A stretch of DNA of 64,000 nt. It comes from UBA6912 sp963792895. GTDB taxonomy: Bacteria; Actinomycetota; Acidimicrobiia; Spongiisociales; UBA5794. The stretch is from NCBI GenBank assembly GCA_963792895.1, contig CAWBYA010000003.1:496001-560000 (forward strand), written 5' to 3'. Numbering within the stretch: the stretch's first letter is position 1; each line of letters starts with the position of its first letter. Positions 36,171 to 44,720 of the stretch are shown in pieces. The notes beneath the pieces were generated by a model, which was not told the DNA's origin, did no database searches, and saw only the letters and a list, made by a program, of their open reading frames with translations. The translations under genes were made by a program, and so were the position numbers.

Positions 36171-37588
36171 CCAGACCTGACGTGCCGGTATCCCGGATTC
36201 GTTGTCGCCGAGTCCTACTACTCAGCATTCTTCTCGTGGTCGCGGCCTGTGCCGGTTTGGACGAAGAGGAAGCAATCGGCCCACCTGAGCCACAGGCGTT
36301 GGCTGGCATCTGGCTCGCCGAGTTTCGTGGCGCCGTGATTCAGCTCCGGGTTGATCAGGGACCGGCTGAGGATCTGACTGGCGTCTTCGACAGCCCGCCG
36401 GAAGGGGTCACGGATCTGCCGGCCACCATCACCCCGAACGGGGCAAACATGACCATCGAGATCCCGGCTGCTGCTGTCGTAATCGAGGCCACGGTAGAAG
36501 CCGACTCGCTCTCGGGCATCTGGAGACAGGGCGACGCCGAGGTGCCCATTGTCTTCACCCGACAAGCGGAGCCCTTCGCACTCGTTCGACCTCAGGAGCC
36601 CCAGCCTCCCTTCCCGTACGAATCTGTTGAGGTGTCGTTCGACAATGGCTCCATCCCGTTGGCCGGCACGCTCGTGATTCCCGAGGGGATTGGGCCGTTT
36701 CCGGTGGCGGTGTTGATCAGCGGTTCTGGGCAACAAGATCGAGATGAGTCGGTCCTGGGTCACAAACCGTTCCTGGTATTGGCTGACTGGCTCGCCCGCC
36801 AGGGCATCGCAACCCTGCGCTACGACGATCGCGGTGTGGGCGAGTCGGGGGGCAATCCGGCGGGAGCCACCACGGCCGACTTCGCTGAAGACGCGTTGGC
36901 CGCCGTCGTCTTTCTCGCTGATGATGAGCGGTTCTCGCCCATCGGCTTAATTGGACACAGCGAAGGGGGACTCATCGCACCCATGGTGGCAGCCCAGACC
37001 GACGTGGCCTTCACCGTGCTGCTCGCCGCACCGGGTTTGCCCGGAGCCGAAGTGCTGGCAAAACAAACCGAAGACCTGATGCGCGCCGAGGGTGCTTCTC
37101 GCAGTGCAGTCGAATGGCGGGTCGGGTGGGCAACGGAGGTCATTGCGCTCGCCGCATCGGACATGAACTCAGCCGACATTGCCGCTCACATCCGTGAGGT
37201 CATGGCAGCCGCCGCAGATGATGTCCCTCCGGGGTACGAACAGCTGGTGAGCGACGCCGCGATCGAGGACACGGTGGCCGCATTCACCGATCCGTGGTTG
37301 CGCTACTTCCTCGCCTACGACCCACAGCCTGCACTCGAGGCATTGGCCATTCCGGTGCTGGCGCTAATCGGTGATCTCGACCAGCAGGTGTCGGCGGAGC
37401 TCAACATCCCAGCGCTCGAAGCGGCGCTTGCCGCCAACTCAGACGCCACGGTCACCGAACTCGACGGACTCAACCATCTGTTCCAGACCGCGACCACTGG
37501 TGCCGTATCTGAGTACGGGCGGATCGAGGAGACCTTTGACCCGGACGCGATGGAGTTGGTGTCAGACTGGATCCTGCAACGCTTCTGA
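36167..37588 (+). CDS. Lipoprotein alpha/beta hydrolase (esterase-like)
   Basis: Extracytoplasmic serine hydrolase of 473 residues. The N-terminus is a lipoprotein signal (RRVLLLSILLVVAAC, lipobox VAAC), then a beta-rich domain of about 110 residues resembling those on YdaF/YqiA-type hydrolases (IWLAEFRGAVIQLRVDQG). The alpha/beta hydrolase follows, with the oxyanion loop ISGSGQQDRDESV, the nucleophile elbow GHSEGG (Ser265), the acid in LIGDLDQQV, and the His in LDGLNHLFQ. The substrate is unknown; the fold fits esterases and prolyl-type peptidases. It is coupled to the XRE gene, so its level is probably set by that regulator. Confidence 0.85.
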   Translation: MTRPDVPVSRIRCRRVLLLSILLVVAACAGLDEEEAIGPPEPQALAGIWLAEFRGAVIQLRVDQGPAEDLTGVFDSPPEGVTDLPATITPNGANMTIEIPAAAVVIEATVEADSLSGIWRQGDAEVPIVFTRQAEPFALVRPQEPQPPFPYESVEVSFDNGSIPLAGTLVIPEGIGPFPVAVLISGSGQQDRDESVLGHKPFLVLADWLARQGIATLRYDDRGVGESGGNPAGATTADFAEDALAAVVFLADDERFSPIGLIGHSEGGLIAPMVAAQTDVAFTVLLAAPGLPGAEVLAKQTEDLMRAEGASRSAVEWRVGWATEVIALAASDMNSADIAAHIREVMAAAADDVPPGYEQLVSDAAIEDTVAAFTDPWLRYFLAYDPQPALEALAIPVLALIGDLDQQVSAELNIPALEAALAANSDATVTELDGLNHLFQTATTGAVSEYGRIEETFDPDAMELVSDWILQRF

Positions 37589-37667
37589 GAACGGGCGTGG
37601 AGATGGCCGTCGGACTCTGACGATTGGCTTGCCGACGGCGCCCTGGGTCGACCACAGGGAGGCAGGA

Positions 37668-39314
37668 GTGGGCATCGATACCGAACGATTGCGGAGTCTG
37701 GTGGCGGGCAGGCTCGCCAGCGGGGTGATGGTGGTCGGCCTCATCATGGTGGGGTTCCTTTCGACTCTGCCGCCGACGGCGCAGGGTGCCGACGCTCCCG
37801 CCACCGAGTTCTCGGCAGCGCGGGCGATGGAGCACGTCAACGAGATCGCTCGCGAGCCACATCCGTTGGGCTCTCCGGAGAGCGAGAGGGTCGGTGCCTA
37901 CCTCGTCTCCGAACTCGAAGCGCTGGGCCTCGAGATCGACCTGCAGACCTTCATGGCACCCGACTACTACGCGGGCGCCGGTCGGGTCGAGCTGGCCAAT
38001 GTGATCGGCTGGATCCCTGGAACGGCCAACACCGGAGCGGTGGTGCTGATAGCCCACTACGACACGGTTCCCTCCACACCGGGAGCCAACGACAACTCCG
38101 CCGCTGTGGCAGCGCTCCTCGAGGCCGCCCGGGCGTTGCGTGCCGGGCCCCCCCTGGCCAACGACGTCGTATTCCTCTTCACCGATGCCGAGGAACCGTC
38201 GGGACCGTCTGGCCACTTCGGAGCCAGGGCCTTCGTGAGCCTGCCGGACGTGGTCGACGGCCTGGGTGTGGTGGTCAACTTCGAGGCGAATGGCAGCTCC
38301 GGGGCGTCCACGCTGGTGGAGACCAACGGATCGTCATCGTGGTTGATCGGTGAGTTTTCGGCGGCGGCCCCACATCCCGTTGCCTTCTCGTTCCTGACGG
38401 AGGTCGCCGAGTGGATCGGCGAAATCGGCACGGACTTCGATGTGCTCAGCGATGCCGGGGTGCCGGGGGTCAACTTTGCCTATCTACGAGGATCGCCCAT
38501 CTATCACACGGATGCCGACGACATCGACAGCGTCGGGCAGGGTTCGCTGCAGCACCACGGCTCGAATGCGCTGGCGATCGCCCAGCACTTCGGCGACATG
38601 GATCTGACGGTGGTCCCCGACTCCGGGGATTCGGTCTTCTTCACGATTCGCCCGTTCCTCGTTCGGTATCCCTCCGCACTGACGCCGTGGCTCGCTCTCG
38701 TGGCAATGGCTGGCTTTGCCGGGGCGATGTGGGTCCGGCGCCCTGAGGGCACGGTGCGGGGCACCGTTCGCTCGCTTGGGGCGGCGGCGCTCGCCGGTCT
38801 GAGCGGTGCTCTGGTGGGCACCGTGGTGTGGATGCTGGTGACCGCCCTCCACTCGACACCAGGGATCGTCGAGGTCTACCTCTACGCCGCGGTGCTCCTC
38901 GCGGTCGCCATCCTGGTTGCGCGGTGGGTTGAGGATCACGTCGGGGGCGACAGCGCCGTCGCACGGCGCAACGGGCGGATAGGGCTGTGGATGGTGCTGA
39001 CGTTGGTGACGGCGCTGGCAGCACCCGGCTTCAGCTACCTGTTCGTGTGGCCGAGTCTTGCGGTGGTCGCTGGCCTCCTGTGGCGCCCGGTCCACCGTTG
39101 GTGGGCTCATCTACGCTTCTTCGGGATCGCCGCGTGCACGCTGCTGCTGCTGACCCCGGCCATCGACTACCTGTTCCTCTTCGCCCATCCACGACCCGGC
39201 AATCCTGATTCGGAGCTGATGCCGGCGGTGGTGGTGCCGCTGATGCTGGGCTTGCTGGTGGTCGCGCTGCTGGCCAACCGATGGCAGCAACCAGAGTCTG
39301 CCGAATCGACCTGA
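37668..39314 (+). CDS. M28 family metallopeptidase with C-terminal membrane domain
   Basis: A 548-residue secreted or membrane-bound aminopeptidase-type enzyme. A GTG at 37668 after GGGAGGCAGGA starts a protein with an N-terminal membrane anchor (VMVVGLIMVGFLSTLPP), then an M28 domain whose zinc ligands can be read: AHYDTVPS (His, Asp), GANDNSAAV (Asp), FTDAEEPSG (Glu-Glu) and YHTDADDIDS (His). About eight membrane segments follow from residue 330 to the end, the layout of ER-type (Fxna-like) M28 enzymes. It lies 79 bp after the hydrolase and may share its promoter, so the two would be co-expressed hydrolases at the cell surface. Confidence 0.88.
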   Translation: MGIDTERLRSLVAGRLASGVMVVGLIMVGFLSTLPPTAQGADAPATEFSAARAMEHVNEIAREPHPLGSPESERVGAYLVSELEALGLEIDLQTFMAPDYYAGAGRVELANVIGWIPGTANTGAVVLIAHYDTVPSTPGANDNSAAVAALLEAARALRAGPPLANDVVFLFTDAEEPSGPSGHFGARAFVSLPDVVDGLGVVVNFEANGSSGASTLVETNGSSSWLIGEFSAAAPHPVAFSFLTEVAEWIGEIGTDFDVLSDAGVPGVNFAYLRGSPIYHTDADDIDSVGQGSLQHHGSNALAIAQHFGDMDLTVVPDSGDSVFFTIRPFLVRYPSALTPWLALVAMAGFAGAMWVRRPEGTVRGTVRSLGAAALAGLSGALVGTVVWMLVTALHSTPGIVEVYLYAAVLLAVAILVARWVEDHVGGDSAVARRNGRIGLWMVLTLVTALAAPGFSYLFVWPSLAVVAGLLWRPVHRWWAHLRFFGIAACTLLLLTPAIDYLFLFAHPRPGNPDSELMPAVVVPLMLGLLVVALLANRWQQPESAEST

Positions 39315-39502
39315 GTCGTATCGCTCCACTTGAGTATGCAACGAAACTCGTCACGGTGCCAAGGCTAGCTTCGCTTCTCCGGAGAAGACCTGACTTTCCC
39401 ATCCTGGAACCAGCGATACCGAGTAAGAACGAGCGACAGACCGGATAGCGCCGATCGGCACGTCCGCGCTCGGGTCTTTGTGGGCTGCTCGACCACTCCC
39501 AG

Positions 39503-39937
39503 TCAGGGCTGTGGCAGCTCGGATTCTTGGACGAGGAGGTCCCAGTGGTGGTCCTTGCCGAGGACCACGGTACGGAAGTCCCGGTAGTCCCACGTCAGGA
39601 TCCAGGCATCGCGGATCGAAGCCATCGCCATGACCGTCAGGTCGGGTAGATCGACTCCGGAGTCGACGTAGCGGTCGGCGAGGTCGAGGGCGAGCCTCAG
39701 TTCGGTGTCGGTTGGGGCGTCGAGCCGGTGGACACCGTCGAGGAGGGCGCGTTCGAATGTGATGGCCGCCGGGGCGTGTCCTCGAGCGCGCAGTAGCAGA
39801 TCGACCTCAGCGAACACGGGCCACGGGACCACGACGTCACGGGCGGATCGGGCCAGCAGTTCGGCAGCGAACCGATGGCGTCTGCCCTCGCCTCGATTCA
39901 GGGCTGACACCAGCGGACCGGTGTCACAGATGATCAG
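39503..39937 (-). CDS. vapC: PIN-domain toxin VapC
   Basis: Probable Mg-dependent RNase toxin of a VapBC pair. The 144-residue product needs a start at a CTG (39937) to include IICDTGPLVSALNRG, which holds the first catalytic Asp; the next usable start, a GTG at 39910, would cut that Asp off. The CTG overlaps the vapB stop as CTGA, in place of the usual ATGA. Downstream the acidic positions continue with PVFAEVDLLLRARG, DSGVDLPDLTVMAMA and WDYRDF, so the PIN active site seems complete. It is transcribed after the antitoxin, the normal order. Confidence 0.85.
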   Translation of the reverse strand: MIICDTGPLVSALNRGEGRRHRFAAELLARSARDVVVPWPVFAEVDLLLRARGHAPAAITFERALLDGVHRLDAPTDTELRLALDLADRYVDSGVDLPDLTVMAMASIRDAWILTWDYRDFRTVVLGKDHHWDLLVQESELPQP

Positions 39938-40143
39938 CCGGCGAGCCGTGCCAGCACCTCCTCGACGCGCTGGGAGAGGTTCTCGTCGTCCTCGACCACG
40001 CCGGCGTACGGCAGTGGGTCGGGATGTTGAGAGACCAACTCGGTGATCAAGGAGGAGAAGGAGGTCTTGCGTCGCTCAGCTTCACGGTCGAGGCGGGCCG
40101 CAACGGCGGGAGGGAGCGAGATGGTGCGTCGTACGGTTGCCAT
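39934..40143 (-). CDS. vapB: Ribbon-helix-helix antitoxin VapB
   Basis: A 69-residue antitoxin whose first half is a ribbon-helix-helix DNA-binding domain (ATVRRTISLPPAVAARLDREAERRKTSFSSLITELV) and whose acidic C-terminal half (GVVEDDENLSQRVEEVLARL) would wrap the toxin. The start ATG at 40143 lies inside an inverted repeat, which is expected of an autoregulated antitoxin. Coupled to vapC. Confidence 0.87.
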   Translation of the reverse strand: MATVRRTISLPPAVAARLDREAERRKTSFSSLITELVSQHPDPLPYAGVVEDDENLSQRVEEVLARLAG

Positions 40144-40170
40144 ACTCGACAGTATGAACTACGTAGTATG
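40141..40170. promoter_or_regulatory. Likely VapB operator overlapping the vapB start
   Basis: CATACT (40141-40146) and AGTATG (40151-40156) are a perfect inverted repeat with a 4-base centre, and a third half-site AGTATG lies at 40165-40170. The first half contains the vapB start codon. Ribbon-helix-helix antitoxins bind repeats of this size. Confidence 0.6.
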
Positions 40171-40262
40171 AAGATACAAGCATCCCGTCCCAGATCGCCA
40201 GATCGGGAGCGAGAACACCCAGATCGTCAAACCACGCCGAACGGCACGACTGCGTGCGCGTG

Positions 40263-40538
40263 TCAGACCTGTTCGACTACCGCGCCGTAGCGTTGTTGGG
40301 CGGCCTGTGCGGACGTTCCGAGCAGCTCTCCGATCCGTGCCCAGGAAATGCCGACATTGCGAGCCGCGATCACGGCATCGACGATCTGGCGTTCGCTGCG
40401 GGCACGAGCCAACGCGGCCCGCTGCAGCAGGTACTCCTCGACCGGGCGCTCGTCGCCCTCGGACGGCTCGTATTCCTCGAACCGGCGAGCAAGCTCGTCT
40501 GCCTGGTCGAGGATCTCTTGAATCGAACGGGGCATCAC
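40263..40538 (-). CDS. Candidate antitoxin with C-terminal helix-turn-helix
   Basis: A 91-residue protein. The first 40 residues are acidic (IQEILDQADELARRFEEYEPSEGDERP); the rest, LARARSERQIVDAVIAARNVGISWARIGELLGTSAQAAQQRYGAVVE, looks like a helix-turn-helix. It starts 1 bp after the stop of an upstream 73-residue gene, an arrangement typical of a two-gene toxin-antitoxin unit. I recognise the general pattern (a small acidic HTH protein following a short conserved partner) from actinobacterial genomes but no named family. Confidence 0.65.
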   Translation of the reverse strand: MMPRSIQEILDQADELARRFEEYEPSEGDERPVEEYLLQRAALARARSERQIVDAVIAARNVGISWARIGELLGTSAQAAQQRYGAVVEQV

Positions 40539-40539
40539 T

Positions 40540-40761
40540 TCACCTCAGGAATCGTTGTCGGGCGGGCATAGCGTGAATGATGAACTCAATGCGTTCGGCC
40601 TCCGCCACGCCCACCTCAAGGAGACGCCCGGCCTGATCTGCACCGACCAGCACGACGAGGTCATCCATGACAAACACTCGGATGGGATGACGGTAGGCGT
40701 GGAGCATGTCGGCGTCACTGATTCCATGCTTGCGTGCACTCTCCAGGATCACAGGATCCAT
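40540..40761 (-). CDS. Candidate toxin, small conserved protein ending HAMPAR
   Basis: A 73-residue protein (MDPVILESARKHGISDADMLHAYRHPIRVFVMDDLVVLVGADQAG..., ending IIHAMPARQRFLR). The compact size, the mixed alpha/beta layout and the HAMPAR ending resemble BrnT/RelE-fold toxins, but no catalytic residues can be named with confidence. It precedes the helix-turn-helix gene with almost no gap. A toxin role is inference from context. Confidence 0.55.
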   Translation of the reverse strand: MDPVILESARKHGISDADMLHAYRHPIRVFVMDDLVVLVGADQAGRLLEVGVAEAERIEFIIHAMPARQRFLR

Positions 40762-40819
40762 GGCATCAACTTAGCTTGATGCAAGGAGGCCGTCGAGCCC
40801 ATCACGTAGCGCCGATCAC

Positions 40820-40838
40820 CAAATCGGGTACACGAACG
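40820..40838. repeat. Direct repeat CAAATCGGGTACACGAACG, copy 1
   Basis: This 19-base sequence recurs exactly at 41435-41453, 615 bp away. The two copies bracket the DUF7674-like gene. Similar bases (TCCGCCG) follow both copies at a short distance, so the homology extends slightly beyond. Confidence 0.8.
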
Positions 40839-40902
40839 CCTGTCCGCCGTCTGCACCAGATCAGGCACGTCGGAGCGCGGGGTTTCGTGGCATCAAGCGT
40901 CC

Positions 40903-41330
40903 GTGATCTCAGCTGATCAAGTCATGCCACTACTGCTCCAAGCAACACCATCGTTTGAGCAGCGATGGGCAGCTGAGCTTGAACACGACCCGATCCATCT
41001 GAACGACGACGGCACGCGCCTGCACTATCTCGATGCGAGCGAGTTCGCGGTCCACCTGCTCTCGCTGTCCAAGGCTCGGCGTTTCGACGAGATTGAAGCT
41101 GCGTCTTCAGTGATCGAGCGGTCCACCTCGAAGGAGATGCCTATGTCCGAGAGCTTGCGACGATCGGATACCTCGAAAGTCTGCAGAACAACGCCGGTCA
41201 CGATCAGCACATTGACGCCGCGGACTTCGAACGCTTCCTGTTGCCCGAGAGTCGTCGCTGGCGGAATGGCCTCAACCGCTTCTGGCCGGGACAGGCCACA
41301 TCGGGAGCGATCCCTGGTCCCCGGTGCAAG
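40903..41330 (+). pseudogene. DUF7674-like protein gene, one base missing
   Basis: From a GTG at 40903 the protein reads ISADQVMPLLLQATPSFEQRW, then LDASEFAVHLLSLSKARRFDEI. Near 41121 one base is missing; the next frame continues as HLEGDAYVRELATIGYLESLQNN and LLPESRRWRNGLNRFWPGQ. Both halves match the DUF7674 pattern, a small uncharacterised protein common in genomic islands. The second frame stays open to 41675 but no longer resembles the family after about 41330. The shift may be real decay, as the neighbouring toxin remnant is also damaged. Confidence 0.6.
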
Positions 41331-41434
41331 CCAAAGAGCCCAAACTTCACCCCGACACCTCCGATCCATTCCAGGCGAGCGGGCGGGCCACACCGCTGCC
41401 ACCGAGGCTACCCACAGGCATACTCGGGATATAG

Positions 41435-41453
41435 CAAATCGGGTACACGAACG
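41435..41453. repeat. Direct repeat CAAATCGGGTACACGAACG, copy 2
   Basis: Exact copy of the 19-base sequence at 40820-40838. It lies between the end of the DUF7674-like gene and the toxin remnant on the other strand. Confidence 0.8.
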
Positions 41454-41498
41454 AGCATTCCGCCGAGCGTCCGAGATCGGCACCTCGTGCTTGGTGGT

Positions 41499-41775
41499 TC
41501 ACCGGCGTCGGTAGATGTCGCGGCGGTGCCCGACGCGGAGAACGATGACCTACCGCTCATCATCGATTCGATAGCTGATGCGGTAGGTGCCGCGTCGAGC
41601 GCTCCAGACACCTTCGAGCTCGTTTTCGGAGCGCCGCGCCCACTCGACGCGGGTGGTCGAGAGGGGGACCGGTGACGAAGTCGATGATTGCAGACGCCAC
41701 CGCCTGGGGAAGCGTCTCGGCGATCGCCCGAGCTGCGGGCTCGGTCACCACGATCTCGTATCGGGATTCGGTCAC
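41499..41775 (-). pseudogene. RelE-type toxin remnant
   Basis: From a GTG at 41775 the reading is VTESRYEIVVTEPAARAIAETLPQAVASAIIDFV, the start of a RelE/ParE mRNA interferase. One extra A near 41619 breaks the frame; skipping it gives NELEGVWSARRGTYRISYRIDDER, then an in-frame TAG, then VIVLRVGHRRDIYRRR. The catalytic-looking Arg, Tyr and the R-D-I-Y end are all recognisable. A frameshift plus a nonsense codon, and no antitoxin beside it, point to a dead gene rather than error alone. Confidence 0.65.
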
Positions 41776-41858
41776 CGGGGCCGGAGCGTGCGCGGTATCT
41801 GGTGATCGGCGCACGGCATCGGGAGCAGAATTCGGCCAGAAGTACACTCTGCCGTGAT

Positions 41859-43490
41859 GTGACAGCTGATGCAGTCGAAGCGGGACGGCAGGCCATCGAG
41901 CAGCGAGCCTGGGCCGACGCCTACGAGGTTCTCACGGAGGCGGCCGGTACGGTGAGCCTGGATGCTGCCGACCTCGAGCGGCTGGCCACCGCCGCCTATC
42001 TGTCCGGCCACGACGTCGAGAGTACGGACGCGTGGGCGCGCGCCCACCAGGCACGGCTGGACGCCGGCGAGTTCGAGGATGCCGTCCGGTGCGCGTTCTG
42101 GCTCGGGTACGGGTTGATCGTCCGTGGAGAGATGGCCCGTGGCGGCGGATGGATGGCCCGTGCCCGCACGCTGGTCGACGAGCACGAGCTCGATTGCGCA
42201 GAGTCCGGGTATCTGCTTGTGCCCGAAGCGCTGACGGCGCTCGGTGGAGGCGACGCCAGGCGAGCGCAGGCACTCTTCGAAGAAGTGCTCGCCACTGCCC
42301 GCCGTTTCGACGACTCCGATCTCGATGCTCTTGGGATGCTCGGCTGCGGCCAGGCGCAGGTCGAGATGGGGCGGATCGCAGACGGCGTCGGGCTCTTCGA
42401 CCAAGCCATGGTGTCGGTGTTGGCGGGAGAGGTGTCGCCGGCGGTAGCGGGAATCGTCTACTGCGCGGTGATCGACAAATGCCAGGGCGCGTTCGACGTG
42501 CGGAGGGCGCGTGAATGGACGACGGCGCTCAACCGTTGGTGCGAGGCGCAGCCCGGGCTCGTTCCGTACCGCGGCCAGTGCCTGGTGCATCGCTCGCAGA
42601 TCCTGCAGCTCCATGGAGCGTGGTCGGAGGCCTTCGAGGAGGCGATGCGTGCACGGGACCGCCTCGCCGAGCCGCCCCATCCGGCGATCGGCATGGCGCA
42701 CTATCAGCTCGGAGAGATCTACCGGCTGCGGGGTGAGTTCGAGGAGGCAGAGAAGTCCTTCGAACGAGCGAACGAACAGGGCCGGCCACCGCAGCCCGGG
42801 CTCGCGCTGCTCAGGCTCGCACAGCGCCGGGTAGACGGCGCCGCGGCATCGATCGAAAGATCGATGGCAGAGGCTTCGAACCGCGCGGTGCGGGCGAGGC
42901 TGCTACCTGCCTACGTCGAGATCATGCTCACGGCAAACCTCATCGACAAGGCGAGAGCGGCTTCTGACGAACTGTTCGAAGTCGCCGCCGAAGCACGGTT
43001 CGCATACCTCGATGCGGCCGCTGCCCACTGCGGGGGTGCGGTCCTCCTCGCTGAAGGCCGGCCGAGACCTGCGCTGAAATCGTTGCGTGAGGCGTGGCAG
43101 ACATGGCAGGAGCTGGAGGCGCCATACGAGGCGGCAAGGACCCGGGTACTCATCGCTGCCGCCTGCCAAGAGATTGACGACCGCGACGGCGCAGAACTCG
43201 AGTACCAGACCGCACGCCGCGTCTTCGAGCAACTCGGCGCCGCTCCGGATCTGAAACGCGCCGCCGACGTCGTTGCTGCGGACCGCACCGGGCCGGATGA
43301 GAACATCACTCCTCGAGAGCACGAGGTACTGCGGCTGCTGGCGGCGGGCAAGACCAACCGTGAGATCGCCACCAGATTGATCATCAGCGGAAAGACCGTC
43401 GAGCGGCACGTCAGCAACATCTTCACCAAGATCGGCGTTTCGAACCGTGCGGCCGCCACCGCCTACGCCTACGACCACGGCCTGGTCTGA
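41859..43490 (+). CDS. LuxR-family regulator with TPR-like helical repeats
   Basis: A 543-residue transcriptional regulator. The first 470 residues are helical repeats (AYEVLTEAAG, LERLATAAYLSG, ALFEEVLATARRF and similar), as in TPR-containing LuxR proteins of the MalT/LAL type but without their N-terminal P-loop ATPase. The end is a LuxR helix-turn-helix: ITPREHEVLRLLAAGKTNREIATRLIISGKTVERHVSNIFTKIGVSNRAAATAYAY. The GTG at 41859 is the best start since upstream codons overlap the toxin remnant and are unlike the family. The methyltransferase gene 107 bp downstream, with its own strong ribosome site, may be its target or its partner. Confidence 0.85.
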   Translation: MTADAVEAGRQAIEQRAWADAYEVLTEAAGTVSLDAADLERLATAAYLSGHDVESTDAWARAHQARLDAGEFEDAVRCAFWLGYGLIVRGEMARGGGWMARARTLVDEHELDCAESGYLLVPEALTALGGGDARRAQALFEEVLATARRFDDSDLDALGMLGCGQAQVEMGRIADGVGLFDQAMVSVLAGEVSPAVAGIVYCAVIDKCQGAFDVRRAREWTTALNRWCEAQPGLVPYRGQCLVHRSQILQLHGAWSEAFEEAMRARDRLAEPPHPAIGMAHYQLGEIYRLRGEFEEAEKSFERANEQGRPPQPGLALLRLAQRRVDGAAASIERSMAEASNRAVRARLLPAYVEIMLTANLIDKARAASDELFEVAAEARFAYLDAAAAHCGGAVLLAEGRPRPALKSLREAWQTWQELEAPYEAARTRVLIAAACQEIDDRDGAELEYQTARRVFEQLGAAPDLKRAADVVAADRTGPDENITPREHEVLRLLAAGKTNREIATRLIISGKTVERHVSNIFTKIGVSNRAAATAYAYDHGLV

Positions 43491-43597
43491 TCTACGGGAT
43501 TTCCCCCAGTCTCCCGCGCGCCGGAAATGGATGATTCGCCCGAAGCGCAAGGGCCGCCTCCTGTCATACGGTGGCAAAACCAACCGATAGGAGGCGT

Positions 43598-44431
43598 ATG
43601 ACCGCCCTACCTGCCGCCCACGGAACCAAGAGCCTGTACGCGAGGTACACGGGCAACCCGGCCGAGAACTACCAACGGTATTTCGTGCCCGATATCGGCG
43701 AGCCGTTCGCCCAGCGGATCGTCGCGGCGGCCTCATTGCGGCAGGGGGAGCGGGTGCTCGATGTCGCGTGCGGCACCGGTGTCGCCGCCCGATTGGCTGC
43801 CGAGGCAACGGGATCGCCCGGCTTGATCGCCGGTATCGACTTGAACCCGAGAATGGTCGACGTCGCTCGTGCCACCGGTGCGCAAAGCTCCGAGATCGAG
43901 TGGTACGAGGGCGCCGCCGAGAACCTGCCTTTCGATGACGAGACATTCGATGTCGTCGTGAGCTCCCTGGGATTCCAGTTCTTCGCAGACAAGGCGACCG
44001 CGCTCCGCGAGATGCGCCGGGTGCTCACTCCAGGCGGACGAATCAGTGTTGGAACCACCGGACCCACCCCGCCGTTGCTTCAAGCCATTGACGGCGTTCT
44101 CGGCACCCACCTCGGGCCCGAAGCTTCGACGTTCATCCAGACTGTGTTCTCCGTTCATGATGCCGCAGAGATGCGGAGCATGCTCGGCGAGGCTGGGTTG
44201 ACCGACGCGGACGTCGACTTCGACACGATCTGGCTCCGGGTGGCGCCTCCCGCCGACTTCGTCTGGCAATACGTGAACAGCACCCCGCTCGCCGTCTTTG
44301 CGGCGAATCTCGACGAAGACGGGCGCGTCGCCTTGGAGCAAGCGGTCATCCACCAGTGCGAGCCATTCACCGACCGCGGCTCGCTCGTCATGGAGCCGCA
44401 GGTTCTCGTGGCGACGGCCCGACGAAAGTGA
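43598..44431 (+). CDS. Class I SAM-dependent methyltransferase
   Basis: A 277-residue methyltransferase (Methyltransf_11/25 type). It begins MTALPAAHGTKSLYARYTGNPAENYQRYF, then motif I VLDVACGTGVAARLAAEA, the acidic AGIDLNPRMVDVA, EGAAENLPFDDETFDVVVSSLGFQFFADK and LTPGGRISVGTTG. The arrangement is shared with LuxR-adjacent methyltransferases in actinobacteria. The ATG at 43598 follows GATAGGAGGCGT. The substrate is not evident. Confidence 0.88.
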   Translation: MTALPAAHGTKSLYARYTGNPAENYQRYFVPDIGEPFAQRIVAAASLRQGERVLDVACGTGVAARLAAEATGSPGLIAGIDLNPRMVDVARATGAQSSEIEWYEGAAENLPFDDETFDVVVSSLGFQFFADKATALREMRRVLTPGGRISVGTTGPTPPLLQAIDGVLGTHLGPEASTFIQTVFSVHDAAEMRSMLGEAGLTDADVDFDTIWLRVAPPADFVWQYVNSTPLAVFAANLDEDGRVALEQAVIHQCEPFTDRGSLVMEPQVLVATARRK

Positions 44432-44720
44432 CACGGGCACGATGGTGCTACCGAGCAGACCCCGACGGCCGCCGCGCGACGAAGCGATAGCGCGGGCGCG
44501 CCCTCAACGGCGGCTTCGTGTCCGTGACGGTCACGCTCGAGGGCTGCTGTCGCGCCAGACGGTCGCCTGGCGAACCCGATGACCTGCTGCGTGCGGCGTG
44601 TCCGCGCCACCGAGATCGTGGGCAAAGTTGGCAACGCAACGGTCGACTCCCGGGCGGATGGCGCAGCTGCTCGAAGAAGCCTCTAGTTCGCGCATGTGGC
44701 CACCGGGGAGGCGGCCCGGC

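Noticed and set aside
35181..41800. A CRISPR array or restriction system in the accessory stretch
   Set aside because: The repeats seen are two or three copies without regular spacers, and no cas, nuclease or methylase motifs were found.
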